NCBI GenBank assembly: GCA_963747345.1 | Contig: CAVVFA010000008.1 | Span: 434,001 to 498,000, forward strand | Reading direction: 5' to 3' | Origin: GCA-2746795 sp963747345 | GTDB taxonomy: Bacteria; Chloroflexota; Anaerolineae; Promineifilales; Promineifilaceae | DNA: 64,000 nucleotides | Shown: piece after piece, positions 37,361 through 46,854 of the stretch | Layout of the letters: each line of letters opens with the position of its first letter | How positions within the stretch are numbered: position 1 is the first letter of the stretch | The notes under the pieces: model-generated | Seen by the model: the letters and a program-made list of their open reading frames with translations, nothing else | What the model was told of the DNA's origin: nothing | Database searches by the model: none | Made by a program: the position numbers and the translations under genes

Positions 37361-37993
37361 ATGGAAATTCCAGAGCCATCCCAAGGATGGCAACAACAGC
37401 GCCATAAGCGCATCTTGCAGGAGGACGTCACGGCATTTGCTGAACTCAGCGAATATGCCCTACCTCACCTCATTGGCTTCCTCCAACAACAATTTCCCAC
37501 CCAAGAAGCACATCAAATAGAAATCGCAGCGATAGACACGCTCATGACCTATCTGGCGATGCCTGAAAAATATAACCCAGCTAAACTCTCCATTTTTGCC
37601 TACCTGCGCATGGCGGCACGAGGTGATATGCTCAATGCCATCGATAAAGAAACGCGCCATGAACGGCGGCATCAGCCCATCGACGACCCAACATTGCAAG
37701 AACAGATCCCTAGCCTTGACCTGCTCACCCAAACTGGCGAATTGGATGAATGGCTAGAAACACAAACCAATCTCACCCGCACTGAACTTCTCCAAAAGCT
37801 GGATGAAGACTTAGATAAAACAGACAAAGAGATACTGCTGCTCATGTTTGATGGTATCCGAGATACATCCCGCTATGCAGAAGTGATGGGCATCAGTGAC
37901 TTACCCCAAGCTGAACAACAAGCGCAGGTCAAACGTGCCAAAGACCGTCTGCAAAAACGATTGCAGCGTTTTGGGAACGAAATCCGCAATTGA
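37361..37993 (+). CDS. ECF-like RNA polymerase sigma factor
   Basis: 210 residues. Residues 20-95 match sigma region 2 (FAELSEYALPHLIGFLQQQF, then YNPAKLSIFAYLRMAARGDM). Residues 145-205 match region 4 with a helix-turn-helix-like end (DKTDKEILLLMFDGIRDTSR, QAQVKRAKDRLQKRLQR). The region 2 to 4 spacing and size fit a group IV (ECF) factor. ATG 37361 has no strong ribosome site. It is followed 101 bp later by a FecR-domain membrane protein, the usual sigma/anti-sigma order, so it is probably held inactive by that protein until a signal arrives. Confidence 0.75.
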   Translation: MEIPEPSQGWQQQRHKRILQEDVTAFAELSEYALPHLIGFLQQQFPTQEAHQIEIAAIDTLMTYLAMPEKYNPAKLSIFAYLRMAARGDMLNAIDKETRHERRHQPIDDPTLQEQIPSLDLLTQTGELDEWLETQTNLTRTELLQKLDEDLDKTDKEILLLMFDGIRDTSRYAEVMGISDLPQAEQQAQVKRAKDRLQKRLQRFGNEIRN

Positions 37994-38094
37994 GCCAAAT
38001 CAATCAATCAATTTGTCGAACTCTGCCTTTGGGTTCGGAACTATAGATAAGAACGCTTGAAAATATAACGATACCGTCAAATGGATGATTAATT

Positions 38095-39597
38095 ATGAGT
38101 CAACTCTTATTAAATATGGCCCAACAAGCTGTCAAAAACCCTTCATTGATGGCTGGGTTTATCGATAGCTATACAAAGCAAGTGGGATCATCCTGGGCTG
38201 AGATCGCTGATGAATTGCAAATCAGTCCAACACAGTTGGCAAAGCTGGCACTATGTCGCCATCCGAACGGCAATGCCCACCAAGAAATTCGCCAAATCGC
38301 CGACTATATAAAAATGAGCCCAGTCGTGTTAAATCATTTTTATGAACGCACCCAAAACGGGATTGCCATTACAAGTAATACCGCAGTTTTCTCGAAGAAA
38401 ACGATAGAAACATCGAAGAAGAGACCATTTAAGCAAAGCAGTATTTTTTCTATCGGGAGTAATTTCATGTCAAAAAAATATGTGTGGGCAACTAGTTTGG
38501 TCGTCGTATTATTATTGATTATTAGTGCGTTTGTGGTGGCTCAATCAACGGCCGTTTCTGAAGCAACCCTCGTCGTGAATGATGGAGAAGTCATTATTTC
38601 ACGCGCAGGAACTGACAAACTGTACACGGCCGTTTCTGGAGAAGCCGTCGTGGTGACAGAAGGGGATACCGTCACCACTAGCGACACAGCCACAGCCCAG
38701 CTTCACCTGGAAGATGGTGGCACTGTAGATCTCTTTGCAGCCACTTCCGTTGAAATAACTGAATTGGTGACGACAGAAGAGAATTATCAGGTCACACTCA
38801 CGATGTTGGCCGGGCGCACACTTAATCGGGTTGTGCATCTGTTAGGTGTCAATGACCATTATGAAGTACGCACTCCCTCTTCAACAGCCTCGGTACGTGG
38901 CACCGTATTTTTGGTTGATGTGCTCAGCCAAGTAAGCACCCATTTTGTTGTTGACGAAGGCATTGTCAACGTGACGATGGGCGATCAGAATGTTGATGTG
39001 AAGGCGGGCTTTGAAGTAACGGCCGTTGTCGGTGAACTGCTCATAGTCAAGCCACAACATCAGGAACCACCAATCGTACCAACTCCGGTTGTACCCACAG
39101 CAACACCCATCATCGTACCAACCCCTGTGGTGCCCACAGCAACACCCACTACAATGCCCATTGATGTTGTAGTTGCTGCGACCGCCAAGGGCAGCGCCAA
39201 AATGCCAGAAGTAGCCAATGAAGACGGGATGCCCGCCTTGCCGTCACCGGCAATTGGGACCAAAATCAATCCCGACCGGCCAGACAATGGCGATGACCCA
39301 CCAGATAGACCCGGTGCAGACCACACGGATGATCCAGAGAAAGATCCTGCAGAGAATCCAAATGGCGGCAATCCCCACGAGGGCATGGTCGTTCCTGGCA
39401 GCACCTCCACCGACAGTAATGGCAATCCGCCAGCTGGCGGCGCAGAAGCACCAGGGCAAGGTGGCACACCACCTGGCCAAACCAGCAATCCTGGTAGTGG
39501 GGGTGATAATAATGCGGGCGGAAACAGCGACAATAATGGGAACAGCGATAATAATGGGAACAGCGACAATAATGGGGGCGATAAAAAAGATAAATAA
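38095..39597 (+). CDS. FecR-domain membrane protein (putative anti-sigma regulator)
   Basis: 500 residues. The cytoplasmic N-terminus (residues 1-120) has helix-turn-helix-like text (SSWAEIADELQISPTQLAKL). A transmembrane helix spans residues 126-148 (VWATSLVVVLLLIISAFVVA). The FecR domain spans residues 155-315: VSGEAVVVTEGDTVTTSDTA, then YEVRTPSSTASVRGTVFLV, the typical ATP/SVRGT core. After this comes a Pro/Thr linker, then a Gly/Asn/Asp-rich tail with three 6-residue repeats (NSDNNG). It probably senses an outside cue and controls the preceding sigma factor. Known FecR partners differ, so this pairing is inference from gene order. Confidence 0.82.
   Translation: MSQLLLNMAQQAVKNPSLMAGFIDSYTKQVGSSWAEIADELQISPTQLAKLALCRHPNGNAHQEIRQIADYIKMSPVVLNHFYERTQNGIAITSNTAVFSKKTIETSKKRPFKQSSIFSIGSNFMSKKYVWATSLVVVLLLIISAFVVAQSTAVSEATLVVNDGEVIISRAGTDKLYTAVSGEAVVVTEGDTVTTSDTATAQLHLEDGGTVDLFAATSVEITELVTTEENYQVTLTMLAGRTLNRVVHLLGVNDHYEVRTPSSTASVRGTVFLVDVLSQVSTHFVVDEGIVNVTMGDQNVDVKAGFEVTAVVGELLIVKPQHQEPPIVPTPVVPTATPIIVPTPVVPTATPTTMPIDVVVAATAKGSAKMPEVANEDGMPALPSPAIGTKINPDRPDNGDDPPDRPGADHTDDPEKDPAENPNGGNPHEGMVVPGSTSTDSNGNPPAGGAEAPGQGGTPPGQTSNPGSGGDNNAGGNSDNNGNSDNNGNSDNNGGDKKDK
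39523..39576. repeat. Three 18-bp tandem repeats in the FecR gene tail
   Basis: AACAGCGACAATAATGGG is repeated three times with one C/T change (39523-39540, 39541-39558, 39559-39576). It encodes NSDNNG units of the disordered C-terminal tail. Copy number could vary between strains. Confidence 0.85.
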
Positions 39598-39684
39598 CGT
39601 GATGGTTTCAGGTGTTTGCGGCAGGTATTGGCTCTAAATACCCAAAACTTTTCACGAACTACTCAAATCAAGATAAAAAGTCTC

Positions 39685-39719
39685 AAAGCCTGTTCTGGCA
39701 CAAAGAACAGGCTTTTTTT
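39685..39719. terminator. Bidirectional terminator between FecR gene and kinase gene
   Basis: AAAGCCTGTTCT (39685-39696) pairs with AGAACAGGCTTT (39704-39715), followed by a T-run on the plus strand. On the other strand the stem is followed by fewer T. It separates the convergent genes and touches the kinase stop codon. Confidence 0.85.
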
Positions 39720-42700
39720 ATTCGTCAGGTTCTGATTCTGATAAGCGAATCGTATCTTGTATTTGCCGGAGGATGGCATACACCGCTACCGGTTCAACCC
39801 GATTGCGGACAACAATAGGGGCTTGCCGTTCCGTGACGTAATTCTTAGAGATTTCGTTATACACCACATCTCCCACAACTATTTGGTCAGAGGCAGCACT
39901 GTCAGCCAATTTTGTGGCAATTTCAACCACATCACCCAACGCTGTATACCCGCGCTCCTCGCCCATTTGCCCATAGCCCACCAGCGCCCGCCCGCTAAAA
40001 ACACCGAAACCAAAGTGCATGTACCGATGGGGATGATCATAGGTTGAAAAGGAGCGGTGATAAGCTTTGAGTTCTTTCTGAAGGATCAGCGCCGCATCGA
40101 CAGCCAGTTGGGGATGGTTTGGTTGCGCGAGGGGGGCATTGTAAACGGCCGTTATCCGCTGCCCTCCATTCTCCACAATCAACCCCTCCGTCTGCAAAAT
40201 TGCCTGCGCTGCCATGTCTCGGAAATAAGCCACCATGCGCATCACCTCTTCTGGCTCATACCGGTCAATCTGTAGACCAAGCCCACGCAAATCCACCGCC
40301 AGCACCGTCACATCTTGCATCCGACCCTTGAGGTCTAAGTCGCCCTTCTGCACGCCGGCAATCGTCGCCTGCGCCACTTGTGGCGCGACACGCATCTCCA
40401 ACAGTCCCATAATTTCTCGCCGCTGCCGCACTTCAACGGAATAGCGGTATGCCGTCACCATGGCATAACTGAGGGTAATCGTCAGCAAGGGATAGAATAA
40501 ATCCAGCATGACATGGGAAAACTCAAACACCAAAAATGTCACCAGCAGGTAGAAAACGGCCAACCCCAAAGCCAGCAACAAACCCGACCAGGGTCGCGTG
40601 CATAACAGTCCGGTAAAAACACCCAGCAGCAGCAAAATCAACACCATTACCCCGTCAGCAGGCTTATAAATAAAATTGCCCGACCAGATCGATTCGATGA
40701 CATTGGCTAAAATTTCAACACCATACATGGGACGGCCGTTACTGACAGGCGTTAGATAGCGATCTGGTTCAGCCGTAGCCGTAATGCCGATTAAAACCAG
40801 CTTATCCTTAAACAACTCAGGTGAAACGTTGCCTGCCAATACATCACGATAACTCACCGTGGTAAACGTTGATACATCAGGTCGCGCCGGGGGTCCCGCA
40901 TAAAAAATTTCTAGTTCACCCTTGTCACCAACCGGAACCTCTCTGCCCAATACCCGCAGCGTACCCGCTTGAGGCAAAGCCGGTGCGCCCACCTCTGCGC
41001 CCAAAAACGCCTGTAACGCCGCCAAGGCTAACGAAGGGTAACTTGCACCCTCAATTTCAATCACGGTCGGTATCTGGCGAATAAGGCCATCCTCATCGTG
41101 GAGAATATTGGTATGCCCAATACCCGATGAAGCCGCCTCTAAAGGCGCATTCGGCCAGGCTGCCCCTTCATACCGCATCACGCCCTCGCTATGAAACGCA
41201 TCGCCCACACCCAACATCGGCTGCACCACATTGCCCGCACGCTGCATCGCCGCCGCTAATTGGGCATCATCTTCCGTTTCCGCTTCAAACAAGAAATCAA
41301 AGGCAATGGCCTTCGCGCCATCTGCTTGCAACTGCTCAACCAACTGGGCATGAAGATCACGCGGCCAACTATCCCAACGGCCGTATTCTGCCAAACTGGC
41401 ATCATCCACGGCCACAATCGTCACAATATCACTGACCGGATAAGGCGCCTGCAATACATCGCGCATCCGCACATTTGCCGGCGCAAAAATACCGGCTACC
41501 ATGAAAAAACTCACCAGTAAACCAGCCGCCAACCCCAGCAGCGTACGCGCCAACGACAAGCCTTCACGGTCTTGCAATAATTGCTCATAAAAAATGGTGG
41601 CATAAATTTTGAATCGCAAAGAGGGCGGCACAATAGACGGCAAACTGCCAACCGTCTGCTGAATTTCTTTGAGGATTTGAATCTGGGTTTTTTCCGCCAC
41701 ATCCGCCGCCAGCAAGGTTTGAACGGCCGTTTCGCTCTTGATATGCGCCAGCAAGCGAATCGCTTGGCGAGATTCTCCCGCATCGCGTAAAGTCAACTGT
41801 GCCAGCTTTTCATCTTCACTTTCAGATAAAACAACGGGCTGCCACTGACTCGCAGGCGGAATATGTTGGGTGAGCAAGGTCATCGCATCCTGGCGCAATG
41901 CCCAGCTTTCCGCATGAATGGCTAGATCAACCAGCCGCCCCACTATTTTGGGGTCAACGGATTCTGGTTCTGCTGTCTCTTGCAACCATAAGGAAATGGC
42001 TCGGGAAACGGCCGTTTCCTCTTCCAGCAGCACCGTTTGCCCACATACCTCCGCCCGAACCTGTCCCTCGGCAAGCTCATGCCACCAATGCGACATCCGA
42101 TAATCATAAACCAGCGCCCCCCGCAGCATAAACTGCTGCCACTGGGGAAACCGCTTCAACACACTTGCTTTGTCCTGCGCAAAAGCCGCATCAATATAAG
42201 CCAGGTGCGTCAATCGCGCCGGGAACTCCTCCACATCTGGCCACCAACTCGTCAGAAACATGTGCAACAAATGATCCGCATCCATTAACGCCAGGCGCTC
42301 TTCATCCACCGGCTCAGATACCTGCATCGCGCCCAAATGCGGCCCACTTTGCGGAACCAGCGCCTGAGCTACCAACTGATACGCATCCATCACCGTAAAC
42401 GGCCGTTCCGACCAATGAAACGCCGTCAACCGCCGCACCGCAGTCGCAAAAGCCGCCGGTATCTCCGGATTCGTCTCGTGTAAATCAGGCAGCTCCTCAT
42501 ACCCCTGATACTGCCGAGAAGCCAAACTCTCCGTGCCACCCCACGGCAGCTTCCCCGCCAACATCTCATAAATGAGAATACCTAAACTGTAAATATCAGA
42601 CTGCGGCACCAACTCCATACGATTATGCTGCTCAAATGGGGCATACGCTTCCGTACCCCGTCCCGTATGCAAAATATTTGTTTCACGCCCCAACTCCCGC

Positions 42701-43203
42701 GCCAACCCAAAATCAGACAAATAAACCTGTCGCTGACTATCCAACAGCACATTATCAGGCTTCAAATCTCGATGAACAACGCCCCGCGCATGCAAAAACG
42801 CCAGCGCAGAACTGATCTGAGCGGCAAAATCCAAAGCCTGCTCAATCGACAGCGGTCCGCCCTTCAACAAATCAGCCAGCGAACCCATACAACTGTAGCG
42901 CATGGCAAAATAGGTGCATCCCTCTGTCGTCCCAAACGTATAAAGGGGCAAAATGTGTGGGTGTTCCAAACTGGCAATGAGGTGGGCTTGCTGCTCAAAC
43001 TCGCTCAACGTATTTGTAGGAATACTGCCCATGAATCCATGTGTCAACGTAATCTTCAACGCCACCACCCGATTCTTACGATTGTCCCACCCCGACCAAA
43101 TCTCCGCTTCCCCGCCCCGCCCCACAGCTTCCAGCAGGGTATACTCATCCAATTTGAATCCTCTTTCTAACTTCTTTGCCTGGCTGTAGGTTCGAGTAAG
43201 CAT
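39718..43203 (-). CDS. Ser/Thr protein kinase - CHASE2 sensor - degenerate class III cyclase fusion
   Basis: 1161 residues, intact, from ATG 43203. Residues 21-285 are a Hanks-type kinase with an intact active site: GRGGEAEIW glycine loop, ALK Lys, HRDLKPDN and DFG. Residues 290-560 are helical and look repeat-like, with no family recognised. A transmembrane helix (ARTLLGLAAGLLVSFFMVAG) leads into an extracytoplasmic CHASE2 domain (VTIVAVDDASLAEYGRWDSW, AIAFDFLFEAETEDDAQLAA). Three further helices follow, then a cyclase homology domain (residues 960-1130). In the last domain the first metal Asp is kept (VLAVDLRGL). The second motif reads VENGGQRITAVY, with Gln for Asp and Glu for the base-recognition Lys. 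GDVVEIATKLA has lost the transition-state Asn and Arg. The cyclase is therefore probably inactive and regulatory. Its neighbours are sigma/FecR and FHA genes. Confidence 0.9.
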   Translation of the reverse strand: MLTRTYSQAKKLERGFKLDEYTLLEAVGRGGEAEIWSGWDNRKNRVVALKITLTHGFMGSIPTNTLSEFEQQAHLIASLEHPHILPLYTFGTTEGCTYFAMRYSCMGSLADLLKGGPLSIEQALDFAAQISSALAFLHARGVVHRDLKPDNVLLDSQRQVYLSDFGLARELGRETNILHTGRGTEAYAPFEQHNRMELVPQSDIYSLGILIYEMLAGKLPWGGTESLASRQYQGYEELPDLHETNPEIPAAFATAVRRLTAFHWSERPFTVMDAYQLVAQALVPQSGPHLGAMQVSEPVDEERLALMDADHLLHMFLTSWWPDVEEFPARLTHLAYIDAAFAQDKASVLKRFPQWQQFMLRGALVYDYRMSHWWHELAEGQVRAEVCGQTVLLEEETAVSRAISLWLQETAEPESVDPKIVGRLVDLAIHAESWALRQDAMTLLTQHIPPASQWQPVVLSESEDEKLAQLTLRDAGESRQAIRLLAHIKSETAVQTLLAADVAEKTQIQILKEIQQTVGSLPSIVPPSLRFKIYATIFYEQLLQDREGLSLARTLLGLAAGLLVSFFMVAGIFAPANVRMRDVLQAPYPVSDIVTIVAVDDASLAEYGRWDSWPRDLHAQLVEQLQADGAKAIAFDFLFEAETEDDAQLAAAMQRAGNVVQPMLGVGDAFHSEGVMRYEGAAWPNAPLEAASSGIGHTNILHDEDGLIRQIPTVIEIEGASYPSLALAALQAFLGAEVGAPALPQAGTLRVLGREVPVGDKGELEIFYAGPPARPDVSTFTTVSYRDVLAGNVSPELFKDKLVLIGITATAEPDRYLTPVSNGRPMYGVEILANVIESIWSGNFIYKPADGVMVLILLLLGVFTGLLCTRPWSGLLLALGLAVFYLLVTFLVFEFSHVMLDLFYPLLTITLSYAMVTAYRYSVEVRQRREIMGLLEMRVAPQVAQATIAGVQKGDLDLKGRMQDVTVLAVDLRGLGLQIDRYEPEEVMRMVAYFRDMAAQAILQTEGLIVENGGQRITAVYNAPLAQPNHPQLAVDAALILQKELKAYHRSFSTYDHPHRYMHFGFGVFSGRALVGYGQMGEERGYTALGDVVEIATKLADSAASDQIVVGDVVYNEISKNYVTERQAPIVVRNRVEPVAVYAILRQIQDTIRLSESEPDE

Positions 43204-43555
43204 CTAATATTCAGTCAAAAAAACGAGTCTCAAAATACGAACATCTTGATGGGTTTCCATCTCCAAAAACGAACTACAAAGTACACGCATAATGGAGCCA
43301 CATCATAGCACATTCAAGTTGAATCAGCCGCTACATAACTTGCTAACAAGCAAGAAATAGTCCTGTAGTCCTATTACCGATCTGTAATTCAGCATGTAAG
43401 ATCAGTTATCTATACATGAAGTGGAGCCGCCCATTTTTTTCCGAACCGGTTCACTTCAACAACACAAATTCTTCGCAGTTTGCTTGAGAAACTTTTAGAA
43501 CACCTTCTCCCCAATGCGAATTTCTGCGAAATACCAAGTCAGAGATTTCATAGAT
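43204..43555. other. 352-bp divergent region between kinase and FHA genes
   Basis: No gene is seen. The region is AT-rich near 43330-43420 and probably holds the divergent promoters of both genes. An imperfect direct pair, GATCTGTAATTCAGCATGTA followed by a GATCAGTTATC word, lies at 43379-43412. No clear operator palindrome is visible. Confidence 0.4.
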
Positions 43556-44533
43556 ATGCCAAGTTCACTTTTCTGCCCAGTTTGTCAACGAAAAAACAAA
43601 ACAGATGCCAAACAATGCGCTTACTGCGGCTCTGCCCTACAAATGGAGCGATCTGGAACCGGTATCCATACCACCCTTAACATGTCCCCCTCAATGGATT
43701 CCCTTCAGGCAAATGCACATTGCCAAGAGTACCTGAACAAACTCAAACCAGGGGATCTATCCTTCATTCTCGAAAAAAAACAAACACCCATTTTCTTGTA
43801 CACTGTCTCGGAAATTATATTAGGCCGTTTCTTCGACGAGTCAGAAAACAGCAACCTCGATCTCGATCATTACGGAGCTGGGGCGGCAGGCGTTTCTCGG
43901 CGGCACGCCCGCATTGTGCGCATCAACGATCAATTCGTTTTCGAGGACTTGAACAGCACCAATGGCTCCTGGCTAAATGGGCGGCGTGTTCCATCTGGCA
44001 CAACCTTCCCCCTCATGAGCGGCGACCAAATCTGGTTGGGGCAATTTAAACTGAAAATTTGTTTCCATCAACCAGAAACCATCCCCAGTACCATCCTCTT
44101 TTTACGCGACATCACTTCATCAGAAAAATATCTAACGCCCCAGGTGTTACTCACACAAATTGGTCCTTACTTAAAAGCCATCGCAGACCTGCAACAAATC
44201 ACCGCCGAATGTTTACAAGAAGGGGCAACAGAACTTATCATCGAAAAACTCGATGCCTCTGGTTCCGATTCCTATATCATCGTTCATATCGCCCACAGTC
44301 CTGAATCCATCCACCTGATCCGTAAATGGATCAGCCCCTGGCGGCGTGAACAACACCTCGATGCAGATACCAGCCAAACAGAACAGACAATGGTACAGCT
44401 TGCCTCAAAAATCATCGCAGACCTCGCCCCAGCCTTAAATAACGAGTCACGTTTTACCATGATAGAAAAAGCCATTCCCGCTATTACAGAACTGGCGACT
44501 GGTCCCATTGAACTATCATTTGAAGCCCTCTAA
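43556..44533 (+). CDS. Zinc-ribbon and FHA-domain protein
   Basis: 325 residues from ATG 43556; an upstream in-frame ATG at 43514 is weaker. The N-terminal zinc ribbon is CPVCQRKNKTDAKQCAYCG (residues 7-25). The FHA phosphothreonine-binding domain lies at about residues 80-180. It shows LGRF, then GVSRRHARIVRINDQFVFED and LNSTNGSWLNGRRV, with the SRRHA and STNG motifs intact. A C-terminal helical region of 130 residues is not recognised. It is divergent from the kinase gene, and FHA proteins usually read Ser/Thr kinase output. Phosphopeptide recognition of the kinase or its target is likely but inferred. Confidence 0.85.
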   Translation: MPSSLFCPVCQRKNKTDAKQCAYCGSALQMERSGTGIHTTLNMSPSMDSLQANAHCQEYLNKLKPGDLSFILEKKQTPIFLYTVSEIILGRFFDESENSNLDLDHYGAGAAGVSRRHARIVRINDQFVFEDLNSTNGSWLNGRRVPSGTTFPLMSGDQIWLGQFKLKICFHQPETIPSTILFLRDITSSEKYLTPQVLLTQIGPYLKAIADLQQITAECLQEGATELIIEKLDASGSDSYIIVHIAHSPESIHLIRKWISPWRREQHLDADTSQTEQTMVQLASKIIADLAPALNNESRFTMIEKAIPAITELATGPIELSFEAL

Positions 44534-44585
44534 TGATGGTGTAGCCAAAAATTGATGTCGCAAATTTAATTGCGCGTAAAAACAA

Positions 44586-44623
44586 AAAACGGGAGATTGG
44601 TGTATTTACCAATCTCCCGTTTT
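44586..44623. terminator. Bidirectional terminator
   Basis: AAAACGGGAGATTGGT (44586-44601) pairs with ACCAATCTCCCGTTTT (44608-44623), a 16-bp perfect stem with a 6-nt loop and A/T tracts at both ends. It ends the FHA gene and can serve the convergent asnS. Confidence 0.88.
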
Positions 44624-44719
44624 CAATTTTCGTTTCATCCATTCACACTCTGAGCAAAAGGGCGCGGAACACCCCTCAAGTCATTCTACGCAGAACGTGG
44701 AACGAGGGGAAACAGCCAA

Positions 44720-46058
44720 TTATGGATTCATTCGGTTTAAGGTACGGGGGAAAGCGGCGGTTTGGCGGATGTGCTCAATGCCGCAAATCCAGGCCACAGT
44801 GCGCTCTAAACCGAGGCCAAAGCCGCTATGCGGCACGCTGCCATATTGGCGCAAGTCTATATACCATTGATAATGCTCCAAGGGCAATTCATGGCGCTCA
44901 ATGGCTGCAATAAGCAAATTAGGATCGCTCATGCGTTCACTGCCGCCAATGATTTCGCCATAACCTTCGGGGGCTAATAAATCGACACTCTTGCACACTT
45001 CGGGTCGTCCCGGCCAGGGCTCCATGTAGAACGCCTTCACCTGTGTGGGATAGCCATACACAAAAACCGGTTTGTCGAACTGTTTGGTCAGGGCAGTTTC
45101 ATGGGGGGCACCAAAGTCGTCGCCCCATTCGATGTGCGAGTTGTTCTTTCAATTCCGGGTCGTCGGTGGCTTCACGGATGGCGTGAATGCGTTCGATGGC
45201 TTCGTCGTAGCTGATGCGCGGGAAGGGTGGCGTTATGTTTTTCAGCACTGTTAAGTCGCGTTCGAGAAATTCCAGTTCGTTCCGTCGTTTTTCTAGCGTG
45301 GTCTGGACGACGTAACTGACGAACTGTTCTTCAAAATTCATCAAATCGTCCAGGTCGAAGAAAGCCATTTCCGGCTCCACCATCCAGAATTCGGCTAAAT
45401 GGCGGCGGGTTTTAGATTTTTCGGCGCGGAAGGTGGGGCCAAAGCAGTACACTTTGCCAAAGGCCATGATGTCGGCTTCGTTGTAGAGCTGTCCGGTTTG
45501 GGCGAGGTAGGCTTTCTCTTCAAAGAAGTCAACTTCAAAAAGGGTGCTGGTGCCTTCGGCGGCGGCGGGGGTGATGATGGGGGTGTCGATATTGATGAAG
45601 CCGTTGTTGTCGAAGAAGTCGATGATGGCACGTTTGATGGCGGCGCGAACGCGCATGATGGCCCATTGTTTGCTGGAGCGCAGCCAGAGGTGACGGTTGT
45701 CCATCAGGAAATCGACGCCATGATCTTTGGGGGTGATGGGATATTCTTCTACGTTTTGCAGCACTTCGACGGACTCGACGCTGAGTTCGTAGCCACCTGG
45801 TATGCCGGGCGCACGGCCGTTTTCCTTTACAGTTCCCGTCACAATTAAAGAAGATTCCTGACCGAGTCGCTTGAGCGTTTCAAACAGCTCGTCGCCCACA
45901 TCTGGGCGGTAGGCAACACCCTGGCAGATGCCAGTGCCATCGCGCAAGCGCAGAAATATGAGTTTGCCTTTGGGGGTGGAGGCATAGAGCCATCCTTTGA
46001 GTGTTACTTGCTGATCGACGAAATCGGCGATGTTTTCAATGCGAAATTCACTGTTCAT
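44720..46058 (-). CDS. asnS: Asparaginyl-tRNA synthetase (one frameshift)
   Basis: The class IIb synthetase that charges tRNA(Asn). It starts MNSEFRIENIADFVDQQVTL at ATG 46058 (GGAGA upstream). An N-terminal OB fold (GWLYASTPKGKLIFLRLRDG) binds the anticodon. Motif 2 is FRAEKSKTRRHLAEFWMVEP. After a frameshift near 45125 come IEWGDDFGAPHET, GEIIGGSERM and motif 3 GFGLGLERTVAWICG. The YLAQTGQLYNEA text favours AsnRS over AspRS. Its normal length is about 445 residues. Essential, so the break is probably a sequencing error. It overlaps the upstream methyltransferase gene by 4 bp. Confidence 0.95.
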
Positions 46059-46699
46059 AGGGGTCTCCAAATAGGAAATTGTGGCTCAGATTGTACCACG
46101 ATCACCCGGTATTGCCCGCCAAACATGCTCGGTTCGTCACGGATGATGGTAACGGCCGTTTCCCCCACAATATCGCTGAACTTCCGGGTAATGTCTGTGC
46201 CAATCAGCATGGCAATCTGATTCAGCATACGCCGGAAGCCATTAACTTTCCCAGTTTCCGGCACAAATTTGTCAAAAATGACAATGCGCCCGCCTGGTTT
46301 GACGACCCGCAGTGTTTCTTGCCAGCACGCCACCGGATCCGGCACAACGGCCAAAATGAGATTGAGAACGGCCGTTTCAAACGAATCATCGTCCAGCGGC
46401 ATAGCGGTGGCATCGGCTTGAATGAGGGTGATAGTGGCGGGAGAAAACGGCCGTTTTGCCTCCGCCTTATGCAGCATTTCAGGGCTGAGGTCCACACCCG
46501 TCACCTGCACACCCGCAGGCATATCAGGCAAATCTGCGCCCGTGCCCACACCCACAAGCAACACAGTCTGCCCAGCCTGTAAATTCAACTGCGCCAACGC
46601 CTGCCGCCGCCCAGATTTATATAATCTGCCCGCCAGCGCATCATAAAACGGCGCCCATATCTTGTAAATAATCTGATTGCCGCGATTGGTCATTTTCAT
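46055..46699 (-). CDS. Class I SAM-dependent methyltransferase
   Basis: 214 residues, intact. UbiE/PmtA-like text: YKIWAPFYDALAGRLYKSGR, the SAM loop VLLVGVGTGADLPDMP (G-x-G-x-G as VGVGTG), VTGVDLSPEMLHKA and FDKFVPETGKVNGFRRMLNQ. The last motif is like phosphatidylethanolamine N-methyltransferases of this fold, but the substrate is not certain. First gene of a two-gene unit with asnS (ATGA-type overlap). Upstream lies a divergent TrmB-like regulator. Confidence 0.86.
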   Translation of the reverse strand: MKMTNRGNQIIYKIWAPFYDALAGRLYKSGRRQALAQLNLQAGQTVLLVGVGTGADLPDMPAGVQVTGVDLSPEMLHKAEAKRPFSPATITLIQADATAMPLDDDSFETAVLNLILAVVPDPVACWQETLRVVKPGGRIVIFDKFVPETGKVNGFRRMLNQIAMLIGTDITRKFSDIVGETAVTIIRDEPSMFGGQYRVIVVQSEPQFPIWRPL

Positions 46700-46801
46700 A
46701 ATTTTACTCCCTTAAAGACTTCAACGCAGAGGCACGGAGACACAGAGAAAAACGAAGCGCCTGGTGTCTTGGCGTGAAATTTTGTTGTTGCCGAAAATCA
46801 A

Positions 46802-46824
46802 ATAGTTGTTTATAGTATAACTAT
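46802..46824. promoter_or_regulatory. Candidate operator/promoter palindrome
   Basis: ATAGTT and AACTAT at the ends of a 23-bp AT-rich stretch form an inverted repeat 31 bp before the TrmB-family gene. The middle TATAGTAT-like text could serve as a -10 element. Probably the control site of the divergent regulator and methyltransferase genes. Confidence 0.45.
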
Positions 46825-46854
46825 TAGTCATTTTCAAAACAACTAGGCAAAAAT

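Noticed and set aside
39523..39576. Possible CRISPR-like array
   Set aside because: Three contiguous 18-bp units with no spacers, in frame in a disordered protein tail.
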